Source of the DNA: Oxalobacteraceae bacterium
GTDB lineage: Bacteria; Pseudomonadota; Gammaproteobacteria; Burkholderiales; Burkholderiaceae_D
Length of the DNA stretch: 64,000 bases
Direction of reading: 5' to 3'
NCBI GenBank assembly: GCA_030698225.1
Contig: JAUYNR010000103.1
Span: 1-64,000 of the forward strand
Shown: positions 26,744 to 35,601 of the stretch, one piece after another
Position numbering within the stretch: position 1 is the stretch's first letter
How the letters are laid out: each line of letters starts with the position of its first letter
The notes under the pieces: generated by a model
What the model was told of the DNA's origin: nothing
Seen by the model: the letters and a program-made list of their open reading frames with translations, nothing else
Databases searched by the model: none
Made by a program: the position numbers and the translations under genes

Positions 26744-29700
26744 ATGCTCGCCTGGTTCGAACGACTCAGCCTGCGCGCCAAGCTCGCGCTGGGCTTCGGA
26801 ACGCTGATCGGCCTGATTCTGATCGGAGGCGCCACCGCCCTGTGGAGCCATGCGCGCGCCCTTGCGGCGGTGGAAGCTTTTCTCGAGGGCGACAACCGTA
26901 TCGCCGAACTCAGCCTGGAAAGCAGCGCCACAATGGGAAAGGCAAGGCGCTACGAGAAGGAATTTCTGCTCAAGATACAAGTCTTCAGCTACGAGGAAGC
27001 CAAGGCTCGTTACGCCAACCTGGTGGTGAGCCAGCTTGCCATGGTGCGGGAAAACATGGCGGCCATCCGCGGCCTCACCGGCAACGCCGACATCCAGGCG
27101 GAGACCCGCGCCATCGAGGAAGTCACGCGCCTGTACGAGACCGGCTTCCTGCGCGCGGTCGGATTGTACGGCCATCTGGTTCGGGTGGATACCGGCGTGG
27201 AGGGGCGGTTTCGCGCCCGCGCCCATGCCATCGAGGCCCTGCTCGCGCAAGGCGCAGCGGAGCGCCTGCGCTCCGATCTCTTCATCCTGCGCCGTCATGA
27301 GAAGGATTTCATCATTCGTGGCTTGACCCGCGAAGCGGAGGCGTTCGAGGCCGCAGTCGGCCGTTTTAAGGACGATGTGGCGCGGGCCGGGCTGCCGGGT
27401 GGGCGCAAGGATGAGTTGCTGCAGCTGATTGATCAGTACCGGGCGCTGTTCCGGGAATACGTGGCGACGGATGCCGAGATCGATGCGACCACTCTGGGCT
27501 ATCTGGGCGCGGTACATCAGATAGAGCCCCAACTGGAGCAACTCCATGCCCATGCCGGCGCGGCGGTGGCGGCGACCCGCGACACCCTGCGCAGTCTGAA
27601 CCGGACAACGACCCAGACGTTACTCGGGGTGGGCCTGGCGGCCATCCTGCTGGGACTTCTGGTGGCCGGCTTCATTGTCCGCAGCGCCAACCATGCGGTG
27701 CGGGCATGCGTGAATTTCGCCAGTCGGCTCGCCAGCGGCGACCGGACGGTGCGGCTGCCATCGCCCGGGGGAAGTAACGAATTCGCGCTGCTGTCCGCGG
27801 CCCTGAACAGCATGGCGGACGCCATGCAGCAGGCACACCGCCGCGACGAGGTACGGGCGGTGGAACTGTTGCACCTGAACCGAACCCTGCGCATGCTGTC
27901 CCGTTGCAATGAGGCGCTGGTGCGGGCCGGCAGCGAACCCGAATTGCTCGAGGCCATCTGCCAGCAAATCGTCGAAAGCGGTGGCTACCGCCTGGCATGG
28001 GTAGGGTTCGCCCGCCATGACGAGGGCAAGAGCGTCCAGCCTGCCGCCTTCGCTGGCTTTGGCGGAGACTATGTGGCGGGCCTCAACCTCACTTGGGGCG
28101 ACGACCAGCGCCGGCGCGGGGTGGGCGGTCTCGCCATTTGCGAAGGTCGGCCGGTCATGGTGCGCCATATAGCTACCGATGACACGTTCGAGCCGTGGCG
28201 CGAAGAGGCAATTAAGCGCGGCTTCGCCTCCTGCATGGCGCTACCCTTGACAGGCAAGGACGAGGTGCTGGGCAGCCTCAGCATCTACTCCGCCGATGCC
28301 GACGCCTTCGATGCAGAAGAAGCGCGCCTATTGCAGGAGCTGGCCGATGATCTGGCGTTCGGCATCGTCAGCCTGCGGGGGGCTGCGCGGCGCGAGCAGG
28401 CGGAACGAGCGCTCGACTATCAGGCCAACTTCGACAATGTCACCGGCCTGGCCAATCGCAACCTGTTCCGCGACCGCGTGCGTCAGGCCACAGTGCATGC
28501 GGCCCGTGCCGGCCGTCAGGTGGCGGTTCTCGTGCTAAGCCTGGACCGCTTCAAGGCCATCAAGGACAGCCTGGGTCATGGCGCCGGCGACGCGCTGTTG
28601 CAGCACGTCGGCCAATTCCTGACGGCCGCCTTGCGGGAGGGCGACACGGTGGCGCGCTTGTCGGGCGATGAGTTCGCGGTAGCGATCAGCGACCTGACAA
28701 CGGAGGAGGATGTAGCGCCCGTGGCCCTCAAGTTGCTTGCAGCAGCGCTGGAACCGATGACGCTGGAAGGCCGCAACGTGAATACCAGCGCCAGCATTGG
28801 TATCAGTCTCTATCCCAAGGACGGGGCGGAGGCGGACAGCTTGCTGCAGAATGCTGACGCCGCCATGTCCAGCGCCAAGTCCATGGGCGGCAACCTGTTC
28901 CGCTTCTACGCCTCAGAAATGAATGAACGCATCTCGGCGCTTTTCGCCATGGAATCTGAACTGCGCCGGGCTATTGCGCAGGACGAGCTGCGGGTGTACT
29001 TCCAGCCTCGGGTGAACCTGGCGAGCGGCGAGATCTCCGGTGCGGAGGCGCTGGTGCGCTGGCAGCATCCCGAACACGGCCTGATCCCGCCGTCGGAGTT
29101 CATTCCACTGGCCGAGGAAACGGGCCTGATCCTGCCGTTGGGCGAATGGGTAATCAAGCGTGTCTGCCGGCAGCAGCGTGCCTGGCTCGATGCCGGCATG
29201 CCGGTACCGCCGGTAGCGGTAAACCTGTCGGCGCTCCAGTTCCGCCAGGAGAATCTGGCCCAACTGATCCGCCACGAGCTGGAAGCCAACAAACTGGACG
29301 CCAGGTACCTGGAGATGGAAATTACCGAGTCCACCCTGATGGACAATCTGGATGAAGCTGTCGCCACCCTGCATCAGCTGAGGGCGAGCGGCATCAAGCT
29401 CTCGCTGGACGATTTCGGCACCGGCCATTCTTCCCTCAGTCGACTGCGGCGTTTGCCCATCGACCATCTGAAGATCGACCAGTCCTTCGTGCGCAACCTG
29501 ATCACCGACCCCGAAGACGCCGCCGTCTGCCTTGCCATCATCGGCCTGGCCCACAACCTCCGCATGACGGTAATTGCAGAAGGAGTGGAAACCGAGGGGC
29601 AGGCGAATTATCTGCGCCAGCAGCGTTGCGACGAAATACAGGGCTACTACTTCAGCCGGCCCTTGCCGCTCGGGGATTTCGAACAACTCCTGGCACAGCG

Positions 29701-30124
29701 CAAAACCCTGGCCCTGCCTACGCAGACCTTGGACGAGCGCCTGACGCTGCTGCTGGTGGACGACGAGGCCAATATCCTGTCCGCCCTCAAGCGTCTACTG
29801 CACCGCGACGGCTACGAGATACTTACCGCGACTAGCGCCCGGGAAGGGTTTGATCTCCTGTCCACCCACGAGGTACAGGTGATCCTGTCGGACCAGCGCA
29901 TGCCTGAAATGAATGGCACCGAATTTCTCTCGCGGGTCCGGGACCTTTACCCGGACACCATCCGCATCGTGTTGTCCGGCTACGCCGACCTCAGCAGCGT
30001 CACCGATGCGATCAACCGCGGTTCGATCTACAAATTTCTCACCAAACCTTGGGACGACGAGGCGCTGCGCACAGATGTACGCGAGGCGTTCCGTCATTGC
30101 GAATCGGCAGAACTGAGGATCTAG
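26744..30124 (+). CDS. Membrane HAMP-GAF-GGDEF-EAL-receiver c-di-GMP signalling protein
   Basis: 1126 aa from ATG 26744 (AAAGGGA upstream). Order: membrane helix (residues about 15-35), a helical periplasmic sensor of about 250 residues, second helix (LLGVGLAAILLGLLVAGFIV), HAMP, GAF (about 390-550), GGDEF, EAL, and a C-terminal receiver. The GGDEF motif is SGDEF with an RxxD inhibitory site five residues before it (REGD). The EAL part looks active: EALVRW, NLSALQF, EITEST, DDFGTGHSS, KIDQSF, EGVET. The receiver has VDDE, phospho-acceptor SDQRMPEMNG and KPW. It can both make and break c-di-GMP. Cotranscribed with the pstS-like gene. Confidence 0.9.
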   Translation: MLAWFERLSLRAKLALGFGTLIGLILIGGATALWSHARALAAVEAFLEGDNRIAELSLESSATMGKARRYEKEFLLKIQVFSYEEAKARYANLVVSQLAMVRENMAAIRGLTGNADIQAETRAIEEVTRLYETGFLRAVGLYGHLVRVDTGVEGRFRARAHAIEALLAQGAAERLRSDLFILRRHEKDFIIRGLTREAEAFEAAVGRFKDDVARAGLPGGRKDELLQLIDQYRALFREYVATDAEIDATTLGYLGAVHQIEPQLEQLHAHAGAAVAATRDTLRSLNRTTTQTLLGVGLAAILLGLLVAGFIVRSANHAVRACVNFASRLASGDRTVRLPSPGGSNEFALLSAALNSMADAMQQAHRRDEVRAVELLHLNRTLRMLSRCNEALVRAGSEPELLEAICQQIVESGGYRLAWVGFARHDEGKSVQPAAFAGFGGDYVAGLNLTWGDDQRRRGVGGLAICEGRPVMVRHIATDDTFEPWREEAIKRGFASCMALPLTGKDEVLGSLSIYSADADAFDAEEARLLQELADDLAFGIVSLRGAARREQAERALDYQANFDNVTGLANRNLFRDRVRQATVHAARAGRQVAVLVLSLDRFKAIKDSLGHGAGDALLQHVGQFLTAALREGDTVARLSGDEFAVAISDLTTEEDVAPVALKLLAAALEPMTLEGRNVNTSASIGISLYPKDGAEADSLLQNADAAMSSAKSMGGNLFRFYASEMNERISALFAMESELRRAIAQDELRVYFQPRVNLASGEISGAEALVRWQHPEHGLIPPSEFIPLAEETGLILPLGEWVIKRVCRQQRAWLDAGMPVPPVAVNLSALQFRQENLAQLIRHELEANKLDARYLEMEITESTLMDNLDEAVATLHQLRASGIKLSLDDFGTGHSSLSRLRRLPIDHLKIDQSFVRNLITDPEDAAVCLAIIGLAHNLRMTVIAEGVETEGQANYLRQQRCDEIQGYYFSRPLPLGDFEQLLAQRKTLALPTQTLDERLTLLLVDDEANILSALKRLLHRDGYEILTATSAREGFDLLSTHEVQVILSDQRMPEMNGTEFLSRVRDLYPDTIRIVLSGYADLSSVTDAINRGSIYKFLTKPWDDEALRTDVREAFRHCESAELRI

Positions 30125-30148
30125 CTATCATCAAAATGCCGACGTGTG

Positions 30149-30370
30149 ATGACTGCCGCAGCTGATGTTGAAGCCCCAAATGAGCATCCCGACCACGGGG
30201 GTTTCTACAAGCTATTTGCTACGTAAATCCGGAATTGGCTGGGACAGCATCTTCAACACGCTTGGTCGGAGAACGACCGGCACAAGATTCGTTTTGAGAC
30301 AGCCCCCTCAGAAGGTAGCGTATTTGAAATCCTTTATGGACTGGACGCTACAGATGACCTCTGTGTATAA
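30149..30370 (+). pseudogene. Small unknown ORF broken by an internal stop
   Basis: One frame reads from ATG 30149 (MTAAADVEAPNEHPDHGGFY...) for 25 codons, meets TAA at 30224-30226, then continues for 47 codons with clearly protein-like content (RFETAPSEGSVFEILYGLD) to TAA at 30368. I do not recognise the family. It may be a decayed small gene behind the GGDEF/EAL gene. Confidence 0.35.
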
Positions 30371-31098
30371 AACTCGATAACTGGCTACAGCCTGAGCGCA
30401 TTCACCAGCCTTTATGAACTTCCGATGAAGTGAGTTCTGTTGTTTTACGTCCCTGTTCCGTTAGTTACATTATTCTTCCTTCAAAGAAAGCAGGACCCAT
30501 CCCTCCGCGCTGCGCCAGGGGAGGCCGGTCACATCCGACATTGAATGTCTTCTGAGCAATGCGACAGGTTCCTTGGGTCGAATGCAGCAGGTCAGTGTCT
30601 TATATTTACTCTCCCTGATGGCATGAATTGGGATTCACGAAGCGGCTGTTTTTCAATGCCAAACGATAGCTGGTTTGAAGCGCGAATGCATGGCTGATTG
30701 GGAATGCGAACGTGTGGCTGCTTTAATGCGAATACGCATTATGAGAATCCGACTGATCCTATTGAGTTGTAGTTTTTGTTGTTGTGACAGTCATTTTTCG
30801 AACAAGGGGCTGTTACATGTTGGGGTCAGTCAGTCGATACTTGCCCCATATGCTTTTGTTGGGTAGCCCCCATCTCCAATCTTTGCAATCGTAATGACCA
30901 CAACAGCTTGCAATTGAGTCAATAAAACCGGCATCACGGTCAAAATCGCCTCAGCACCAACAGACGCTGTACTGATGAGGTGATTGTTGTACATAACTGT
31001 GTGGGGGGCATAGATCTTGACTGAAACGGAAGCATAAACTTGCCGTGTCAAATAGGAAGCATAAATCTGCCAAACGGCAGAGTTATGGTTCTAGGCAC
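30371..31098. other. Low-GC stretch without a recognisable gene
   Basis: About 730 bases of lower GC than the surroundings with only short open frames (the longest, 73 codons at 30830-31051 on the minus strand, has no recognised content). It ends abruptly where the metY fragment begins. It looks like debris from insertion and deletion. Confidence 0.6.
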
Positions 31099-31548
31099 AT
31101 GATCCTGCAGGGGATCGAAACCCTGGCGCTGCGCATGGACCGCATCTGCGACAATTCGCTGGCCATCGCCCATTACCTGCAGCAGCACCCGAAAGTGGCA
31201 TGGGTCAATTACGCCGGGCTGGAAGATCATCCGGACCTTGCGCTGGTGCAAAAATACATGGGCGGCAAGGCCTCAGGCATCCTGTCGTTCGGCCTGAAAT
31301 ACAGCGACGCCGACCCGCGCGCGGCCGGTGCCCGGGTGCTCGATGCGCTGCAACTGTTCACCCGGCTGGTCAACATCGGCGACGCCAAATCACTGGCGAC
31401 CCACCCGGCATCGACCACGCACCGTCAACTGGATGCGGCAGAACTGGCAAAAGCCGGCGTATCGGAAGATATGCTGCGGCTGTCGGTCGGCATCGAGCAC
31501 ATCGACGACCTGAGGGCGGATCTGGAGCAGGCGCTGGCGGCGGTCTGA
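31099..31548 (+). pseudogene. metY: O-acetylhomoserine sulfhydrylase, C-terminal fragment
   Basis: About 149 codons matching the last third of a MetY/Cys-Met-metabolism PLP enzyme: LQGIETLALRMDRICDN, HPKVAWVNYAGLEDHP, GILSFGLKY, TRLVNIGDAKSLATHPASTTHRQL, and SVGIEHIDDLRADLEQAL. The full enzyme is about 430 aa; the N-terminal two-thirds, including the PLP-binding lysine, is missing, and the sequence before about 31090 is unrelated. The protein cannot work as a sulfhydrylase. A terminator follows the stop codon at the expected place, so the 3' end is original and the 5' part was replaced. Confidence 0.85.
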
Positions 31549-31597
31549 TGCGACTGATTGCGGTTTGACCGCAGCTTCGATCCGGCAACTGAAAGCA

Positions 31598-31633
31598 AAA
31601 TAGCCGGCATATGTTTCCATATGCCGGCTATTT
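31598..31633 (+). terminator. Rho-independent terminator of the metY fragment
   Basis: A perfect 16-bp stem (AAATAGCCGGCATATG and its complement) with TTTC loop, ending in T residues. It starts 50 bases after the metY stop codon. Confidence 0.85.
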
Positions 31634-31641
31634 CATTTAAA

Positions 31642-31727
31642 CGTAGGTCGGGTGAGCGATAGCGTAACCCGACATTCCGATGCCGCAAACGTCGGGTTAC
31701 GCGATGAAGCCGCTAACCCGACCTACG
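31642..31727. repeat. GTCGGGTTA cruciform repeat, copy 1
   Basis: An 86-bp imperfect palindrome: GTAGGTCGGGT at the left, CTAACCCGACCTAC at the right, and inner arms AGCGTAACCCGACATT / ACGTCGGGTTACGCG. A second copy lies at 56641-56723 with only a few differences. It sits between metY and the oxidoreductase gene, both ending here. Confidence 0.8.
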
Positions 31728-31731
31728 CAAC

Positions 31732-34700
31732 TCAAGCCACTTGCTTGCCGGATGCCGCTATCGGAATCACCTTCGCATTATCCGGCGCATCAAACTCGGC
31801 TATCAACGCCGCTTCCTTCTGCTGCGCCGCATGCAGATGGCTTTCCTTGACATGGCCGTAACCGCGGATGTGTTCCGGGATGCTGGCGATCGCGACCGCT
31901 TTCGGCAGGTTATCCGCTTTCAGCTTCGGCAGCAGTTGCGTGATCGTGTTGCGATATTCGGCGATCAACGCGCGCTCGGTCCTGCGTTCAGCGCTGTAGC
32001 CGAACACATCCAGAGCGCTGCCGCGCAGCGACTTGAGCTTGGCCAGCAGGCCGAAGGCTTTCATCATCCACGGGCCGAATTGCTGCTTGATCAGGTGGCC
32101 GTTGCTGTCGCACTTGGCCAACAGCGGCGGCGCCAGGTGGAAGTTGATCGCGTAATCGCCTTCGAACATGTCGGCGATCTTCTTCTGGAACTTGCCATCG
32201 GTGTACAGCCGCGCGACTTCGTACTCATCCTTGTAGGCCATCAGCTTGAAGTAATAGCGTGCGACCGCCTCGGTCAGGCGCAAGGATTTTCCGGCACCGG
32301 TGAGCCGGCTTTCCGCCGCGCGCACCTGCTCGACCAGATCGCGATACTGCTGCGCGTAAGCGGGATTCTGATAGGCGGTCAGCACTTCCACCCGCTTGGC
32401 GATGGTGTCGTCCAGGCTTGGCGCACGCTTGAGCTCGATCACCTGCGATGGCGTAATCAGGCGCTGGACCGCAAGCAGATCGTTGGCGGCGATGCGGCCC
32501 CAGTTGAACGCCTGCTGGTTGAAGTCGATCGCCACGCCGTTGAGCTCGATCGCGCGCATCAGCGCCGCCTCGGTCAGCGGCACCCAGCCTTTTTGCCAGG
32601 TATAGCCGAGCAGGAACATATTGGTCGCAATAGCGTCGCCCATCAATCCAGTGGCGATGCTGCCGGCATCGACCAGTTCGACCCGCTCGGCGCCGCAGGC
32701 ATTGCGGATTTCATTTTCCGCGGATTCGGCCGGGAATTGCCAGTCCGGATTCTTGATGAAGGTCGAGGTCGGGGTGCCGTTCAGGTTGATCGCCGCGTGG
32801 GTGCGCCCTTCGCCCATGCGCGACAGCGCATCGCGGCCGGCGGTGACGATCAGGTCGCAACCGATGACCAGGTCAGCCATGCCGGTGCCAACCCGGGTCG
32901 ACTGGATATCGTCGGCCTTGTCAGCCAAACGCACGTGCGACATCACCGCGCCGCCTTTCTGCGCCAGACCGGTCATATCCAGCACCGAACAGGCCTTGCC
33001 TTGCAGATGCGCCGCCATCGCCATGATCTGGCCGATGGTGACGACGCCGGTGCCGCCCACGCCGGTGACCAAGACGCCGAACGGTTCTGCGGTGCCGGGC
33101 AATACCGGTTGCGGCAGGCTGGCGACATCGAGTGCATTGCCGGCTTCGATCTTGACTTTTTCCGGTTTCCTGAGCTTGCCGCCTTCGACCGTAACAAAGC
33201 TCGGGCAAAAGCCGGTGACGCAGGAAAAATCCTTGTTGCAGGACGACTGGTTGATCTGGCGCTTGCGGCCGAATTCGGTTTCCAGCGGCTCCACCGACAG
33301 GCAGTTCGACTGCACGCTGCAATCGCCGCAGCCTTCGCACACCGCTTCGTTGATCACCGCGCGCTTGGCCGGATCGGGGAAGCCGGGCTTGCCATCCTTG
33401 CCGATCTGCTTCCGGCGGCGGCGCTTTTCGGACGCGCAAGTCTGGTCGTAGATCATCGCGGACACGCCCTTGGCCCCGCGCAACTCGCGCTGCACCGCAT
33501 CGAGTTCGCTGCGATCGCGCACGGTGACGCCGGCGGCCCACGGGTAATTGGCCGGATATTTTTCCGGCTCGTCGGTGACCACGATGATCGGACCGACGCC
33601 TTCGGCGGCGATCTGGCGCGAAATCATGCCGGGGTCGAGCGGGCCGTCGAATGGCTGGCCGCCGGTCATCGCGACCGCGTCGTTGAACAGGATCTTGTAC
33701 GTGATGTTGACCTCGCCCGACACCGCGGCGCGGATCGCCAGCAGGCCGGAGTGGTAGTAGGTGCCGTCGCCCAGATTGCAGAATACGTGGTTTTCGCTGG
33801 TAAACGGCGCCTGGCCGACCCAGGTCACGCCTTCGGCGCCCATGTGGGTGAAGGTCGAGGTTTCGCGGTCCATCCAGGTCACCATGTAGTGGCAACCGAT
33901 GCCGGCCAGCGCGCGGCTGCCTTCCGGGACTTTGGTCGAGGTGTTGTGCGGGCAGCCGGAACAGAAATGCGGCACCCGGTCCTTGTTCGGATCGGGCTTG
34001 GCGGCCGCGTTCAGCATCGCTTCCTTTGCTTCCAGATAGGCGACGCGCTGCTTGACGCGCTGCTCGACCGGATGGCCGGCAAAGTATTTCGAGATCCGGC
34101 TTGCAATCGCGCGCGCGATCTGCGCCGGGCTCAGTTCATAGGTGGCCGGCAGCAGCCATTCGCCGTGGCCGGAACCGTGCAGATTGCTCCACTCGCCGCT
34201 GTCGTCGAACTTGCCGACCACGCGCGGACGCACCTTGTCTTCCCAGTTGTACAGCTCTTCCTTCAGCGCGTATTCGAGGATCTGGCGCTTTTCTTCGACC
34301 ACCAGGATTTCATCCAGGCCGGTGGCGAATTCGCGCACCCCTTCGGACTCCAGCGGCCAGGTCATGCCGATCTTGTACAGGCGGATCCCGATGTCCGCGG
34401 CGATCTGCTCATCGATGCCGAGGTCCGCCAGCGCCTGGCGCGTATCGAGATAGGATTTTCCGGCGGTGATGATGCCGATCTTCGCGACCGGGCTGTCCCA
34501 GATGATTTGATTGAGTTTGTTGGCGCGCACGTAGGCCAGCGCCGCATACCATTTGTAGTTGTTCATCCGGGTTTCCTGCGCCAGCACCGGATCCGGCGTG
34601 CGGATATTGACGCCGTCCGCAGGCAGCTCGAAATCGTCCGGAATGACGGGCTGCACGCGGTCCGGATCGATCTCGACCACCGCGCCGGATTCGACGATAT

Positions 34701-35352
34701 CGGTCACGCACTTCATCGCCACCCAGAGCCCGGTGTAGCGCGACATCGCAATCCCGTGCAGGCCGTAATCCAGGTATTCCTGCACCGACGACGGATACAG
34801 CACCGGGATCCCGCAAGCCTTCAGGATGTGTTCGCTCTGATGCGCGGCGGTCGACGACTTGGCCGCATGATCGTCGCCCGCGACCACCAGCACGCCGCCG
34901 TGTTTCGAGGTGCCGGCCAGATTCGCATGCTTGAACACGTCGCCGCAACGGTCGACGCCCGGCCCCTTGCCGTACCACATCGCAAACACGCCATCGTATT
35001 TGGCGCCGGGGAACATATTGACCTGCTGGGTGCCCCAGACGGTGGTCGCGGCCATATCTTCGTTGACGCCCGGATGAAACTTGACGTGGCGCTTTGCCAG
35101 ATGTTTCTTGGCCCTGGCCGCGGTCAGATCGACGTTGCCCAGCGGCGAGCCGCGATAGCCGGTGATGTAGCCGGCGGTATTCAGGCCGGCCTTCTCATCG
35201 GCCTGGCGCTGCAGCATCATCAGGCGGATCAACGCCTGGGTGCCGGTCATGAAAGCGCGGCCGCGCTCCAGTGTGAATTTGTCGTCCAGGGATATCTCGG
35301 ACAGCAGGGGCGCAGGAGTCTGCGGCTGCCCGTTCTTTAAGGGTGCATTCAT
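31732..35352 (-). CDS. Indolepyruvate/arylpyruvate:ferredoxin oxidoreductase, fused subunits
   Basis: 1206 aa. This fused enzyme oxidatively decarboxylates aryl pyruvates (indolepyruvate, phenylpyruvate) to aryl-acetyl-CoA using TPP and an iron-sulfur route. The N-terminal half is IorA-like (GYRGSPLGNVD, FHPGVNEDMAATTVWGTQQ), the TPP region is seen as GIGCHYMVTW and NLGDGTYYHSG, a CEGCGDCSVQSNC ferredoxin-type cluster follows, and the C-terminal gamma-type domain starts around FGVLVTGVGGTGV. It is one gene away from phhA and hpd, so an arylpyruvate role fits. Length (about 1,150-1,200) is usual for the fused form. Confidence 0.9.
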   Translation of the reverse strand: MNAPLKNGQPQTPAPLLSEISLDDKFTLERGRAFMTGTQALIRLMMLQRQADEKAGLNTAGYITGYRGSPLGNVDLTAARAKKHLAKRHVKFHPGVNEDMAATTVWGTQQVNMFPGAKYDGVFAMWYGKGPGVDRCGDVFKHANLAGTSKHGGVLVVAGDDHAAKSSTAAHQSEHILKACGIPVLYPSSVQEYLDYGLHGIAMSRYTGLWVAMKCVTDIVESGAVVEIDPDRVQPVIPDDFELPADGVNIRTPDPVLAQETRMNNYKWYAALAYVRANKLNQIIWDSPVAKIGIITAGKSYLDTRQALADLGIDEQIAADIGIRLYKIGMTWPLESEGVREFATGLDEILVVEEKRQILEYALKEELYNWEDKVRPRVVGKFDDSGEWSNLHGSGHGEWLLPATYELSPAQIARAIASRISKYFAGHPVEQRVKQRVAYLEAKEAMLNAAAKPDPNKDRVPHFCSGCPHNTSTKVPEGSRALAGIGCHYMVTWMDRETSTFTHMGAEGVTWVGQAPFTSENHVFCNLGDGTYYHSGLLAIRAAVSGEVNITYKILFNDAVAMTGGQPFDGPLDPGMISRQIAAEGVGPIIVVTDEPEKYPANYPWAAGVTVRDRSELDAVQRELRGAKGVSAMIYDQTCASEKRRRRKQIGKDGKPGFPDPAKRAVINEAVCEGCGDCSVQSNCLSVEPLETEFGRKRQINQSSCNKDFSCVTGFCPSFVTVEGGKLRKPEKVKIEAGNALDVASLPQPVLPGTAEPFGVLVTGVGGTGVVTIGQIMAMAAHLQGKACSVLDMTGLAQKGGAVMSHVRLADKADDIQSTRVGTGMADLVIGCDLIVTAGRDALSRMGEGRTHAAINLNGTPTSTFIKNPDWQFPAESAENEIRNACGAERVELVDAGSIATGLMGDAIATNMFLLGYTWQKGWVPLTEAALMRAIELNGVAIDFNQQAFNWGRIAANDLLAVQRLITPSQVIELKRAPSLDDTIAKRVEVLTAYQNPAYAQQYRDLVEQVRAAESRLTGAGKSLRLTEAVARYYFKLMAYKDEYEVARLYTDGKFQKKIADMFEGDYAINFHLAPPLLAKCDSNGHLIKQQFGPWMMKAFGLLAKLKSLRGSALDVFGYSAERRTERALIAEYRNTITQLLPKLKADNLPKAVAIASIPEHIRGYGHVKESHLHAAQQKEAALIAEFDAPDNAKVIPIAASGKQVA

Positions 35353-35454
35353 ATTATGTTTATCTCCGTGCCAAAAATTATGTCTTTGGGTGCGATGGTT
35401 TCGCTGTCAAACGAGCCCGCCTCGTGAGCAAGCTGCTTTGTAATTTTGACTGTT

Positions 35455-35564
35455 TAACGTAAAAGTCGCATAGCGACTCACTTCGCTCCCCTCTCCCGCG
35501 TGCGGGAGAGGGGTTGGGGGTGAGGGCGGCCATGGCGCTTTCATGTATTTAACTGGCATTTTCG
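35455..35564. repeat. Extended REP-like element, type 1 (second long copy)
   Basis: Matches 13043-13153 across about 110 bp: AACGT...CGCATAGCGACTCACTT, then CTCTCCCGCG-TGCGGGAGAGGGGTTGGGGGTGAGGGCGG, then CATGGCG.TTTCATG...GGCATT. It lies between phhA and the oxidoreductase gene. Confidence 0.7.
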
Positions 35565-35601
35565 CCATGGCCGTCAGGGTAGCACAGCCGGCTATTTTGC
35601 T

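Noticed and set aside
30830-31051. 73-codon minus-strand frame in the low-GC stretch
   Set aside because: No ribosome binding site, no recognised content and no homology I could recall; could be a chance frame in debris.
31741-35340. 1199-codon plus-strand open frame opposite the indolepyruvate oxidoreductase
   Set aside because: Exact antisense of a well-supported enzyme gene; long only because of codon bias.
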